A stretch of DNA of 64,000 bases from Thauera sp. UBA6194 (lineage in GTDB: Bacteria > Pseudomonadota > Gammaproteobacteria > Burkholderiales > Rhodocyclaceae). Under the pieces are notes generated by a model. That model searched no databases. It was given only the letters and a program-made list of their open reading frames with translations, and had not been told where the DNA came from. The stretch spans positions 122,321-186,320 of the forward strand of contig DITC01000071.1 in assembly GCA_002422685.1 (NCBI GenBank), read 5' to 3'. Position numbers and translations under genes: made by a program. This document shows positions 56,230 through 64,000 of this stretch, piece by piece (position 1 is the first letter of the stretch; every line of letters starts with the position of its first letter).

Positions 56230-57209
56230 TGCCGATGGCGGGAACCGCCGCCCTGCGTGCGGCCGCCGATCGCTGGCTGTTTCGCGTCACCGGCCCGGAG
56301 GCCGCGCCGATCCGGCTCGTGCAGCGCCGCATCTTCGTGCTGCCGACGGGCGCGGGGATCGGGTTCGCGTGCGTGCTGCTCGTGATGCTGATCGCCTCGA
56401 TCAATTACAACCTCAGCCTCGGCCATGCGCTGGTGTTTTTGCTCGCGGGCAGCGCGGCGGCGAGCATGCTGCATGCGTTTCGCAACCTGTTCGGGCTCGC
56501 CATCCGTCCGGGACGCTGCGCGCCTGTGTTCTGTGGCGACACGGTCAATTTCCAGGTCCTGGTCGCCAACCCCCACGCCCGTCGCCGACCGGCGCTGCGC
56601 CTGAGCGCGCTTGGGCAATCGGTCACCTTCGAAGCCGCCGCAGGCGACGAGACCGCCGTCGGCCTGCCCTGCCCGAGCATGCGCCGCGGCTGGCTGACGA
56701 TGGGCCGCAGCGTCATCGAGACGCGCTGGCCGCTCGGCCTGATCCAGGCCTGGAGCGTGTTCGTGCCCGATGTGCGCTGTCTGGTGTTTCCCGCCCCCGA
56801 GCCCGATCCGCCCGCCTTGCCCACCGGAGGGGACGGCGCGCGCGAGGCACGCGCCCGCAAGGGCGAAGGCGACGACGACTTTGCCGGTCTGCGGGCGCAC
56901 AGGACGGCCGACTCGCCGCGCCACGTCGCCTGGAAGGTGCTCGCGCGCGGCGGGCCGATGCTCACCAAGCAGTACGCGGGCGCCGAGGGCCGCGAACTGG
57001 TGCTCGACTGGGACGCGCTCGACCCCGGGCTAGACACCGAAAGCCGCCTGTCGCGCCTGTGCGCCTGGGTGCTGCAGGCCGAAGCGCGCGGGCTGCGCTA
57101 TGCCCTCGCCCTGCCCGGCATGCGCTCGCCCTGTGCCACGGGCAGCGCGCATCGCGACCGCTGTCTGGAGAGGCTCGCGCTCTTCGCTCACGCGGGGGAT
57201 GCGGCGTGA
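56229..57209 (+). CDS. DUF58 domain membrane protein
   Basis: 326-residue partner of MoxR with two N-terminal membrane helices (GIGFACVLLVMLIASINYNL region and HALVFLLAGSAAASMLHAF) and a C-terminal DUF58 region. The diagnostic segment is DFAGLRAHRTADSPRHVAWK, with YAGAEGRELVLDWD following. The ATG shares one base with the moxR stop; a second ATG two codons on is possible. Function unknown, thought to be a membrane tether for MoxR. Confidence 0.9.
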   Translation: MPMAGTAALRAAADRWLFRVTGPEAAPIRLVQRRIFVLPTGAGIGFACVLLVMLIASINYNLSLGHALVFLLAGSAAASMLHAFRNLFGLAIRPGRCAPVFCGDTVNFQVLVANPHARRRPALRLSALGQSVTFEAAAGDETAVGLPCPSMRRGWLTMGRSVIETRWPLGLIQAWSVFVPDVRCLVFPAPEPDPPALPTGGDGAREARARKGEGDDDFAGLRAHRTADSPRHVAWKVLARGGPMLTKQYAGAEGRELVLDWDALDPGLDTESRLSRLCAWVLQAEARGLRYALALPGMRSPCATGSAHRDRCLERLALFAHAGDAA

Positions 57210-59215
57210 GCAGCTGGCGGCCCTGGCGCAGAAAAACCGCGGATGGGCGGGGGGCGGGCGCGCGCTCCACGCCCTGTGCCCCCGCGCTCGACAAGAGACA
57301 AGGGCTGTGGCTGCTATCGAGCGCCGCGGTGAGCGCCGCACCGCATGCCATGTGGCTGCCGGGCTGGATCAGCGTGGTGTGCGCGCTGCTGCTCACCTGG
57401 CGCGGCCTGCTGCTTTGGCAGGGCAGCCGGCCGCCGCCGCGGGCGCTGCTGCTGGTGATCACGCTCGCGCTCGCGGTCGGCGTGCGCATCGAGTTCGGCC
57501 ACTTCTTCGGCAAGGACCCGGGCGTGGCCCTGCTCGCGCTGCTGCTCGGCCTCAAGCTGCTCGAAACCCAGGCCGCGCGGGACATCCGCGCAGGCGTGCT
57601 GCTGTGCCTGTTCCTGCAGCTGGCGATCTTCTTCGAGGATCAGTCGCTGCCGGTGGCGGCGCTGGCGCTGTGCGGCACCCTGCTCGCCCTCGGCGCCCTG
57701 ATCGCGCTCGTGGATCCGGCCGCCCGGCTCGGTGCGCAGTTGCGTGGCGCGGCGAGCCTGCTCGCCCAGGGGCTGCCCTTCATGCTCGCCCTGTTCCTGC
57801 TCTTTCCGCGCATCCAGGGTCCGCTCTGGGGCCTGCCCGCAGATGCCTTCAGCGCCCGCACCGGCCTGTCGGACACCATGACCCCGGGCTCGATCAGTGC
57901 GCTCGGGACCTCCCCCGCAATCGCCTTCCGGGTGCGCTTCGAGGGCACGCCGCCAGCGCAGAACCAGCGCTACTGGCGCGGCCCGGTGCTCACCGCCTAT
58001 GACGGTCGCACCTGGCGTGCGCGCCCGGCGCGCGAGTCGGACACGCCCTTCTACACCCCGAGCGGAGCACGCATCGACTATGCGCTGACCCTCGAGCCGC
58101 ACAATCAGCGCTGGCTGCTCGCGCTCGACTACCCGGGTGAGGCCCAGCCCAAGGCACGCTACTCGCACGACTTCCTCGCCCTGAGCCCGCGGCCGGTGCA
58201 GACGCGCACGCGCTTCACCCTGAGCGCCTACCCCTCGACACCGACAGGCCTCGCCGAAGACGCTGCCACACTTGCCGCCGCCACCCGCCTGCCGCCGGGG
58301 AGCAACCCGCGCAGCGCCGCGCTCGCGGCCGAACTGGCCGCGGGGACACGCTCGCACGCGGAGACGCTCGCGCGCGTCATCGCGCATCTGCGTGCGACCC
58401 CCTTGCGCTACACCCTGCAGCCGCCGCTGCTCGGGTCTCACCCGGCCGACGACTTCCTGTTCGAGACGCAGAGCGGTTTTTGCGAGCACTTCGCGTCGGC
58501 TTTCGTCGTGCTCATGCGTGCGGCGGGTGTGCCGGCACGCGTGGTCACCGGCTATCAGGGCGGCGAGATCAATCCGGTCGACGGCTACCTCGTCGTGCGC
58601 CAGTCCGACGCCCACGCCTGGGCCGAAGTCTGGCTTGCAGGGCGCGGCTGGGTGCGCGTCGATCCCACCGCGCTCGCCGCCCCCGAGCGCATCGACGATG
58701 GCATGGCCTCGGCACTGGCCGCCGACAGCGCGCTGCCGCTGCTGCTGCGCGCCGACATGCGCTGGCTGCGCGATCTGCGCCACCAGTGGGAGGCCGTGTC
58801 CAATGCGTGGAACCAGCACGTTCTTGGCTACAATCCCGAACGCCAGCGCGAACTCCTGGAGCGCCTCGGCCTGTCGGGACGCGGCATCGCCGCGCTGGTC
58901 GCGCTGCTTGCCGCTGCAGTGCTGGCGATCTTCCTCGCCCTGTTCGCCTGGGCGACCTGGCGGCGGCGCCCACGCGATCCACTGCAAAAGGCCTGGGCGC
59001 GCTTTTGCCGCAAACTCGGCCGCGCGGGTTTGGCGCGCGCCCGCTGGGAAGGCCCGGCAGATTACGGGAACCGGATCGCTGCCGCGCTGCCCGATCAGGC
59101 ACAGGCCCTGCGCGAGATCTGCGCCACCTATGCGCGGCTGCGCTACGGCCCACCATGCGCGGCAAGCGCACTGCGCGCTTTGAACAAACGCATCGACGGA
59201 ATACGCCTTCAATGA
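57206..59215 (+). CDS. Transglutaminase-like membrane protein (DUF3488-TGase)
   Basis: Membrane enzyme of unknown substrate. The 669-residue product has a DUF3488 region with about six N-terminal membrane segments (40-210), a periplasmic transglutaminase core with catalytic C426 (SGFCEHFAS), H470 (DAHAWAEVW) and D486 (WVRVDPTAL), then a final membrane helix (about 565-590) and a cytoplasmic DUF4129-like tail. It starts with a GTG overlapping the DUF58 stop (GTGA). The long upstream extension of this frame lies in DUF58 and is not coding. Confidence 0.9.
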   Translation: MSSWRPWRRKTADGRGAGARSTPCAPALDKRQGLWLLSSAAVSAAPHAMWLPGWISVVCALLLTWRGLLLWQGSRPPPRALLLVITLALAVGVRIEFGHFFGKDPGVALLALLLGLKLLETQAARDIRAGVLLCLFLQLAIFFEDQSLPVAALALCGTLLALGALIALVDPAARLGAQLRGAASLLAQGLPFMLALFLLFPRIQGPLWGLPADAFSARTGLSDTMTPGSISALGTSPAIAFRVRFEGTPPAQNQRYWRGPVLTAYDGRTWRARPARESDTPFYTPSGARIDYALTLEPHNQRWLLALDYPGEAQPKARYSHDFLALSPRPVQTRTRFTLSAYPSTPTGLAEDAATLAAATRLPPGSNPRSAALAAELAAGTRSHAETLARVIAHLRATPLRYTLQPPLLGSHPADDFLFETQSGFCEHFASAFVVLMRAAGVPARVVTGYQGGEINPVDGYLVVRQSDAHAWAEVWLAGRGWVRVDPTALAAPERIDDGMASALAADSALPLLLRADMRWLRDLRHQWEAVSNAWNQHVLGYNPERQRELLERLGLSGRGIAALVALLAAAVLAIFLALFAWATWRRRPRDPLQKAWARFCRKLGRAGLARARWEGPADYGNRIAAALPDQAQALREICATYARLRYGPPCAASALRALNKRIDGIRLQ

Positions 59216-60360
59216 CCCTGCATACCCACGACCCGAAACACGAAACGCACCACAGCGTGGCCGACGCCACCCGTCCGCACATCATCCGCTCCCCGGCCTC
59301 GCCGACGCGCATCACCCCGCAGCCATGGCGCCGGCTTCGCACCGCATTGCTCGGCGCGCTTGGCGCAGGCGTCCTCAGCATGGGCGTGTGCACCAACGCA
59401 CAGGCGTCCTATGCCGATCATCACGAAGCGCAACGCTTCATCGAAGACATGCGCGCGCGCCACGACTTCGACACCGCCGAGCTGCAGAACACGCTCGCGC
59501 GGGCGCAGCGCGAACCACGCGTCATCCGCCTGATCACGCCGCCGGCGCGCAAGGGCGCGCCGCGCTCCTGGCAAGGCTATCGCTCACGCTTCCTCGACCG
59601 CACGCGCATCGAGGGCGGCACGCGTTTCTGGCGCGAGCACGAAGCCGAGCTCGCGCGCGCCGAACAGCAATTCGGCGTCCCCGCCGAGGTCATCGTGGCC
59701 ATCATCGGCGTGGAAACCCTCTATGGGCGCAACACCGGAAACTTCGAGACGCTGTCGGCCCTGGCAACGCTGGCCTTCGACTACCCGCCGCGGGCCGAGC
59801 TCTTTCGCCGCGAACTCGAGTCGCTCCTGCTGCTCGCACGCGAACAGGGGCGCGACCCGGCCAGTTACAGCGGATCGTATGCGGGCGCCCTCGGCTATCC
59901 GCAGTTCCTGCCGAGCAGCGTGCGCGCCTACGCGGTGGACTTCGACGCCAATGGACGAATCGACTTCGAGTCGAACCCGGTCGACGCCATCGGCAGCGTC
60001 GCGAACTATCTCCATGCGCACGGCTGGCAGCCAGGCGCACCGGTCGCCGAGCGCGCACGCATTGCGCCGCAGGCCGATGTCGCTACACTGGTGGCAGCCG
60101 GCATCGAGCCCGCACTCGCGCCCGAGACCCTCACGCGCCAGGGCGTCAGCGCGCTCGACGGCGACGCCCCGGCTGCGCTGGCCACACTGGTCGACCTCGA
60201 GACGCCGGGCGAAGAGACCGAGTTCTGGCTCGGCTACCGCAATTTCTACGTCATCACGCGCTACAATCGCAGCAGTTTCTACGCCATGTCGGTGTTCGAG
60301 CTGGCCGAGGCCCTGCGCCTGCGCAGGCTGGTCGAGGCGATCCGCGCCGAGCGCCGCTGA
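59212..60360 (+). CDS. mltB: Membrane-bound lytic transglycosylase B
   Basis: Peptidoglycan lytic transglycosylase forming 1,6-anhydromuramyl ends. The 382-residue product has an unusually long polar N-region (about 40 residues) before a signal sequence (LLGALGAGVLSMGVCTNAQA). The MltB fold follows, with catalytic E168 in IIGVETLYGRNTG and GYPQFLPSSVRAYAVDFDAN. The signal lacks a true lipobox (GVC), so it is probably soluble in the periplasm or uncleaved. Overlaps the transglutaminase gene (ATGA); an ORF start further upstream is frame overlap. Confidence 0.93.
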   Translation: MTLHTHDPKHETHHSVADATRPHIIRSPASPTRITPQPWRRLRTALLGALGAGVLSMGVCTNAQASYADHHEAQRFIEDMRARHDFDTAELQNTLARAQREPRVIRLITPPARKGAPRSWQGYRSRFLDRTRIEGGTRFWREHEAELARAEQQFGVPAEVIVAIIGVETLYGRNTGNFETLSALATLAFDYPPRAELFRRELESLLLLAREQGRDPASYSGSYAGALGYPQFLPSSVRAYAVDFDANGRIDFESNPVDAIGSVANYLHAHGWQPGAPVAERARIAPQADVATLVAAGIEPALAPETLTRQGVSALDGDAPAALATLVDLETPGEETEFWLGYRNFYVITRYNRSSFYAMSVFELAEALRLRRLVEAIRAERR

Positions 60361-60366
60361 AGGACG

Positions 60367-61176
60367 ATGACCGCCATGTCAGGCCCTGCCTCCCCCCCGG
60401 CTCACGACAGCACACAGCTGCGCCCCGCCCCGCTCGCGCTTGCCGACGTCGGCGCCGCGCTGCGCTTCGGCGTAAATCAGTTTCGCCGCATTCCGCTGCT
60501 GAGCATGGGCTTCGCGCTGCTGTTCGTGGCGATCGGCGCGCTCATGTTCGCGGTGCTCGAATTCGGTGAAATCGCGCCGATGAGCCTGTCGCTGGCGGGC
60601 GGCTTCCTGCTCGTGGGTCCCATCCTGCTCGCCGGCTTCTTTTCGGTGTCGGACAAGCTGCGCCATGGCCGCCATGCGAACTTCGGCGACATCTGGGACG
60701 GGTTCCGGCGCATGCCGCGCGGGGGCTGGGTGGTGTCCTTCGTGTGCGGCCTGCTGTTCCTGATCTGGATCACCGATGCGGGCATCCTTTACGGCTTCAT
60801 GGTCGGGCGCGAGCCGATCGGCTTTCTGCGCCTGCTGAACATCGAATCGGTCGTGGTGAGCTACGCGGCCTACAGCGCCACCATGGGTGCGGTGCTCGCC
60901 TTCATCCTGTTCGCCGTGTCGGCCTTTTCCATTCCGCTCATCTACGACCGCCGCGCCCAGCTGGTGTCGGGTGTGGTGGCCAGCGTGCGCGCGGTGTTCG
61001 GGCGCTTCGGGGTGGTCATGGTGTGGGGGCTGTCGCTGGCGGCGGTGATCATGCTCAGCGTACTGCTGCTGCCGCTGCTGCTGATTTCGCTGCCGGTGAT
61101 GGCCTACGCGAGCCGCGAGTTCTACTTCCGCGTGTTTCCGCTCGACGCCGAGCGCAACCGGCCCGAGCCGGCCTGA
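60367..61176 (+). CDS. DUF2189 family membrane protein
   Basis: 269-residue polytopic membrane protein of unknown function with about six hydrophobic segments (from IPLLSMGFALLFVAIGALMF to LLPLLLISLPVMAYASREFY). The pattern DVGAALRFGVNQFRRIP and GPILLAGFFSVSDKLRHGR fits DUF2189. GAAGGACG precedes the ATG. Its stop is only 3 bases from the rpoS stop, so the two convergent transcripts must overlap. Confidence 0.85.
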   Translation: MTAMSGPASPPAHDSTQLRPAPLALADVGAALRFGVNQFRRIPLLSMGFALLFVAIGALMFAVLEFGEIAPMSLSLAGGFLLVGPILLAGFFSVSDKLRHGRHANFGDIWDGFRRMPRGGWVVSFVCGLLFLIWITDAGILYGFMVGREPIGFLRLLNIESVVVSYAAYSATMGAVLAFILFAVSAFSIPLIYDRRAQLVSGVVASVRAVFGRFGVVMVWGLSLAAVIMLSVLLLPLLLISLPVMAYASREFYFRVFPLDAERNRPEPA

Positions 61177-61179
61177 GCC

Positions 61180-62115
61180 TCACAGCAAGGCGTCGCGCGA
61201 GATGCCGTGGCGTTTGAGGATCCTGCGTAGCTGACCGAGCGCCTCGAGCTGGATCTGGCGTACACGCTCGCGCGTCAACTCCAGGCGCGCGGCGAGCTCT
61301 TCGAGCGTCAGCAGCTCGCATTCGTCGATACCGTAGCGGTGGCGGATGACCATGCGCTGCTTTTCGCTCAGCATGCCGAGCCACTCGCGCACCAGCTTGC
61401 CGACTTCGGCGTTCTGGATCTGCGTGTCGGCCGGGAGCTGGTGATCGTCGGCGAGCGATTCGCCGATCGACAGGCCGGGATCGATGTCGAGCGGCGCGTC
61501 GAGCGAGGCGGTGTGCTCGCTCAAGGCAAGCACCCGCCGTACGTCCTCGACCGAGCGCCCGAGCCGCTCGGCGATCTCCTCGAGCGTGGATTCGCCGCTC
61601 GCCGTGGCTTCGATGTTGCGCTGCGCCCGCAACACCTGGTTGAGCTCCTTGACCACATGCACCGGCAAACGAATCGTGCGCGACTGGTTCATGATCGCGC
61701 GCTCGATGTTCTGCCGGATCCACCAGGTCGCGTAAGTCGAGAAGCGGAAACCGCGCTCGGGGTCGAACTTTTCGAGCGCATGCATGAGGCCGAGGTTACC
61801 CTCCTCGACCAGGTCGAGGAGCGGAATGCCGCGGTTCAGGTAGTGCTTGGCGATGTTGACGACGAGCCGCAGGTTGCGCTCGATCATGATCTGACGCGCA
61901 TCGAAATCACCCGCACACACCCGCCGCGCGATGGCCAGTTCTTCGGCCGCCGTCAGCAGGGGATTCGCCCCGATCTCGTTCAGATAGAGCTGGGTGACAT
62001 CGCTGAAGAAATCGTTTTCGGCCGCGGGTTGGACCTGCGTTGTGAAAACCTCGACTTCGGGAGGAAGATCCGGCTCATGTGTCGCCAGCTCGTCGAGATT
62101 CTCCGTGTCTTCCAT
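61180..62115 (-). CDS. rpoS: RNA polymerase sigma factor RpoS (sigma-38)
   Basis: General stress and stationary-phase sigma factor. The 311-residue product has an acidic N-terminus, region 1.2 ([20 protein letters not shown]), region 2 ([20 protein letters not shown], then [20 protein letters not shown]), region 3 and region 4.2 ([20 protein letters not shown]). It lies 11 bases after nlpD, the conserved order, and in relatives its main promoter is inside nlpD. It converges with the DUF2189 gene. Confidence 0.96.
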   Translation of the reverse strand: MEDTENLDELATHEPDLPPEVEVFTTQVQPAAENDFFSDVTQLYLNEIGANPLLTAAEELAIARRVCAGDFDARQIMIERNLRLVVNIAKHYLNRGIPLLDLVEEGNLGLMHALEKFDPERGFRFSTYATWWIRQNIERAIMNQSRTIRLPVHVVKELNQVLRAQRNIEATASGESTLEEIAERLGRSVEDVRRVLALSEHTASLDAPLDIDPGLSIGESLADDHQLPADTQIQNAEVGKLVREWLGMLSEKQRMVIRHRYGIDECELLTLEELAARLELTRERVRQIQLEALGQLRRILKRHGISRDALL

Positions 62116-62126
62116 GCCTCACCCCT

Positions 62127-62963
62127 TCAGCGTGCCGGCAGATATCCCGCTGGATCGACTGCCTTGCCCTGTTTGCGGATCTCGAAGTGCAGTTTGGGAC
62201 GATCCGCCTCCGAGCTACCCAACTCCGCGATCTTCTGGCCCTGTGTGACCTGATCGTCTTCCTTGACGAGCAGCTTGTCGTTGTGCGCATAGACCGAGTT
62301 GTACTCCTGGCTATGCTTGATGACAATCAATTTTCCGTATCCGCGCAGGCCACTCCCGGCGTAAACCACCTTGCCCGCCGCCGCAGCGTATACAGGCTCA
62401 CCGACGCGCCCATCGATGTCCAGACCCTTGTTCGATGCCTCGTTGAAGCCACTCAGGACAGCGCCGGTGGCGGGCCATTTCCATTGGCCGCTCGCCACAG
62501 CGGGCGCCGGCTCGGCAGGCGTCACGGGCACTGGAGCCGACGTCTCCGGCGCGGTCACCGGCGCCTGGCCGCCCAGGGGCTCACGCACCACCGGCACGGC
62601 AACCGATTCGCTCCCCGGCACCGGGACGGGCGTGGTCACGGCCTCGCCCGTGGGCGCAGCGATCGCGACCGTGCTCGCACCCGGTGGCGCCACGCGCACC
62701 ATCTGCCCCACGCTGATCTGATTGGGGTCGGTCACGCCGTTCCACGCGACCAGGTCGGGCAGGGTCACGCCGTACTGGCGTGCGATCCCGAGCAGGGTGT
62801 CGCCTTGGCGCACCGTGTGGTAGCCGGTCATCGGCGCCGCCGAGGGGCTCACCGTGCTCGCGGCACCGGTCCCGTCGCGCACCGGCGCCGTGATCTGCGA
62901 GGCGCAACCTGCGCCCAGCACGGCGAAAAGAGTGAGAATCAAATAGCTTGCGCGTGTATGCAT
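62127..62963 (-). CDS. nlpD: Lipoprotein NlpD (LysM and M23 domains)
   Basis: Cell-separation lipoprotein that activates an amidase (AmiC in E. coli). The 278-residue product has a lipobox LGAGC (Cys20), a LysM domain (YHTVRQGDTLLGIARQYGVT), a Pro/Val/Thr linker and an M23 domain. Zinc ligands are degenerate: the first His is Asn (SNKGLDIDG) and the HxH reads KLHFEIR, so it is probably an activator, not an enzyme. The ATG at 62963 is chosen over 63089. Confidence 0.93.
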   Translation of the reverse strand: MHTRASYLILTLFAVLGAGCASQITAPVRDGTGAASTVSPSAAPMTGYHTVRQGDTLLGIARQYGVTLPDLVAWNGVTDPNQISVGQMVRVAPPGASTVAIAAPTGEAVTTPVPVPGSESVAVPVVREPLGGQAPVTAPETSAPVPVTPAEPAPAVASGQWKWPATGAVLSGFNEASNKGLDIDGRVGEPVYAAAAGKVVYAGSGLRGYGKLIVIKHSQEYNSVYAHNDKLLVKEDDQVTQGQKIAELGSSEADRPKLHFEIRKQGKAVDPAGYLPAR

Positions 62964-62979
62964 CAGTCCGTACCGTCGT

Positions 62980-63630
62980 TCATTCCGTACCGCCGAGAAG
63001 GGGAACGAAGCGCACCGCTTCGAACCAGGTCTCCCGGAAGTTGTTTCCTTGTCGCTCGACCAGTAACAGGCGCTGGTCCGCGCCGCCAACCGGCACGATC
63101 AGACGCCCGCCCGGGGCGAGTTGTTCCTTCAGTGCGGGGGGTAGCCCCAGCGCACCGGCTGCCACGATGATGCTGTCGAAAGGCGCCGCTTCTGGAAGCC
63201 CGAGACTGCCGTCGGCAAGTTTCAGACGTACGTTCGGCAAGCGCAAGGGGCGAAGATTCGCGCGCGCGCGGTCGAGCAGTCCGCGGATGCGTTCGACCGC
63301 GAACACCTCGCTCGCCACCTGCGACAGCACGGCCGCCTGATAACCACAGCCCGCGCCGACTTCGAGCGTGCGACCAAGCTCGCGTCCCGCGCGCAACAAC
63401 TCGATCATGCGCGCCACCACATAGGGCTGCGAGATCGTCTGCTGAAACCCGATCGGCAACGGCGTGTCGTCATAGGCGCTGAACGCAAGCCCTTCGTCCA
63501 CGAAAGCATGGCGCGGAACCGCCTGCATGGCCGCCAGCACCCGCTCGTCCCGAATGCCCTGCGTGCGCAGCCGCTCGACCATGCGCGCACGCGCGCGCGA
63601 GGCCTGTCCGGCGTCTGCAGACCTGCTCAT
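62980..63630 (-). CDS. pcm: Protein-L-isoaspartate O-methyltransferase
   Basis: Repairs isoaspartyl residues in aged proteins using SAM. The 216-residue product has the PIMT substrate segment ([20 protein letters not shown]), the SAM motif [16 protein letters not shown] and [18 protein letters not shown]. The ATG at 63630 shares a base with the surE stop (TGATG); a GTG at 63633 would add one residue. Part of the surE-pcm-nlpD-rpoS series. Confidence 0.95.
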   Translation of the reverse strand: MSRSADAGQASRARARMVERLRTQGIRDERVLAAMQAVPRHAFVDEGLAFSAYDDTPLPIGFQQTISQPYVVARMIELLRAGRELGRTLEVGAGCGYQAAVLSQVASEVFAVERIRGLLDRARANLRPLRLPNVRLKLADGSLGLPEAAPFDSIIVAAGALGLPPALKEQLAPGGRLIVPVGGADQRLLLVERQGNNFRETWFEAVRFVPLLGGTE

Positions 63631-64000
63631 CACTGCTTGAGCCAGTCGAAGACCGGCGCGACCAAACCAGTATGCGTAAGGTCGATCTGCAGCGGCGTCA
63701 CCGATACACAGCCATTCGCGACCGCATGAAAATCGGTGCCCTCGCCTGCGTCGGCAGCCTCGCCCGCCGCGCCGATCCAGTACACCGTGTCGCCGCGCGG
63801 GGTCTTGCCGCGCACCACCGGTTCGGCCTTGTGGCGCTTGCCCAGGCGCGTGACGCGCAGCCCCTGAAGGCGCTCGTAAGCCACGTCGGGCACGTTGACG
63901 TTGAGCAGCACCGGCTGAGGAAAGGGGTTGCGCATGAAGCGCTCGGCCAGGTCGCGCGCGACCCGCGCCGCGGCAGAGAAATCGCTCGCCGACTTGCTTA
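63630..64000 (-). CDS. surE: 5'/3'-nucleotidase SurE, partial (C-terminal part)
   Basis: Survival protein and nucleotidase. Only the last 122 codons are in the window; the frame is open to the right edge, so the 5' end is missing. The part seen has [20 protein letters not shown], then [20 protein letters not shown] and [20 protein letters not shown], the typical SurE C-half. An internal ATG at 63935 is not the start. Confidence 0.95.
   Translation of the reverse strand, partial: SKSASDFSAAARVARDLAERFMRNPFPQPVLLNVNVPDVAYERLQGLRVTRLGKRHKAEPVVRGKTPRGDTVYWIGAAGEAADAGEGTDFHAVANGCVSVTPLQIDLTHTGLVAPVFDWLKQ

Overview
This window is a high-GC proteobacterial chromosome segment dominated by a nearly complete polar-type flagellar locus. 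The content suggests a betaproteobacterium, probably Rhodocyclales (Thauera/Azoarcus-like); this is inferred from gene content and protein character, not from a database search. Supporting points are sigma-54 flagellar promoters with a FleS/FleR pair, an FlhF/FlhG pair, a MotCD-type stator, and the surE-pcm-nlpD-rpoS order at the right end. No rRNA, CRISPR array, insertion sequence or transposase was seen.

Layout. 1-7.4 kb (+): flagellin fliC behind two tandem sigma-28 promoters, then flaG, fliD, fliS, fliT, a second FliK-like gene, an FlhB C-domain paralogue, and two tandem YcgR/PilZ genes. 7.4-10.6 kb (-): fliE and the fleS-fleR two-component system. 10.7-22.4 kb (+): fliFGHIJ, then fliKLMNOPQR behind a near-perfect sigma-54 promoter. 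22.5-33.5 kb (-): a small lipoprotein gene, flgLK, flgJIHG and flgFEDCB, each group with its own sigma-54-type promoter. 33.8-35.5 kb (+): flgA, flgM, flgN. 35.6-40.2 kb (+): topoisomerase IV parE and parC with an unlisted 59-codon ORF between them. 40.2-48.5 kb (-): motD, motC, fliA, flhG, flhF, flhA, flhB. The remainder is housekeeping: DUF192, an RluE-type pseudouridine synthase, tRNA-Ser(UGA), rlmD, an alanine-rich lipoprotein, bamC, dapA, a histone-deacetylase-like enzyme, a moxR-DUF58-transglutaminase-mltB-DUF2189 cluster, then rpoS, nlpD, pcm and the 3' part of surE.

How it fits together. The inferred hierarchy is RpoN plus FleR driving basal body and hook genes, and FliA (sigma-28, held by FlgM until hook completion) driving filament genes. 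The sequence supports this: sigma-54 sites lie at fliE, fleS, fliK, flgK, flgG and flgB, and sigma-28 sites at fliC and flgM. No fleQ-type master regulator or chemotaxis genes lie in the window.

Most interesting signals: (i) a recurring dyad CGGCA-N5-TGCCG, with TTGCCG arrays at about 10-bp phasing, at three flagellar control regions (a candidate FleR operator); (ii) an FlhG that keeps the DQAxxLR FlhF-activating motif but has lost its P-loop lysines; (iii) duplicated sigma-28 promoter units before fliC; (iv) a second FliK/FlhB-C pair; (v) a conserved-looking small ORF between parE and parC; (vi) an altered PilZ motif in one of two YcgR copies.
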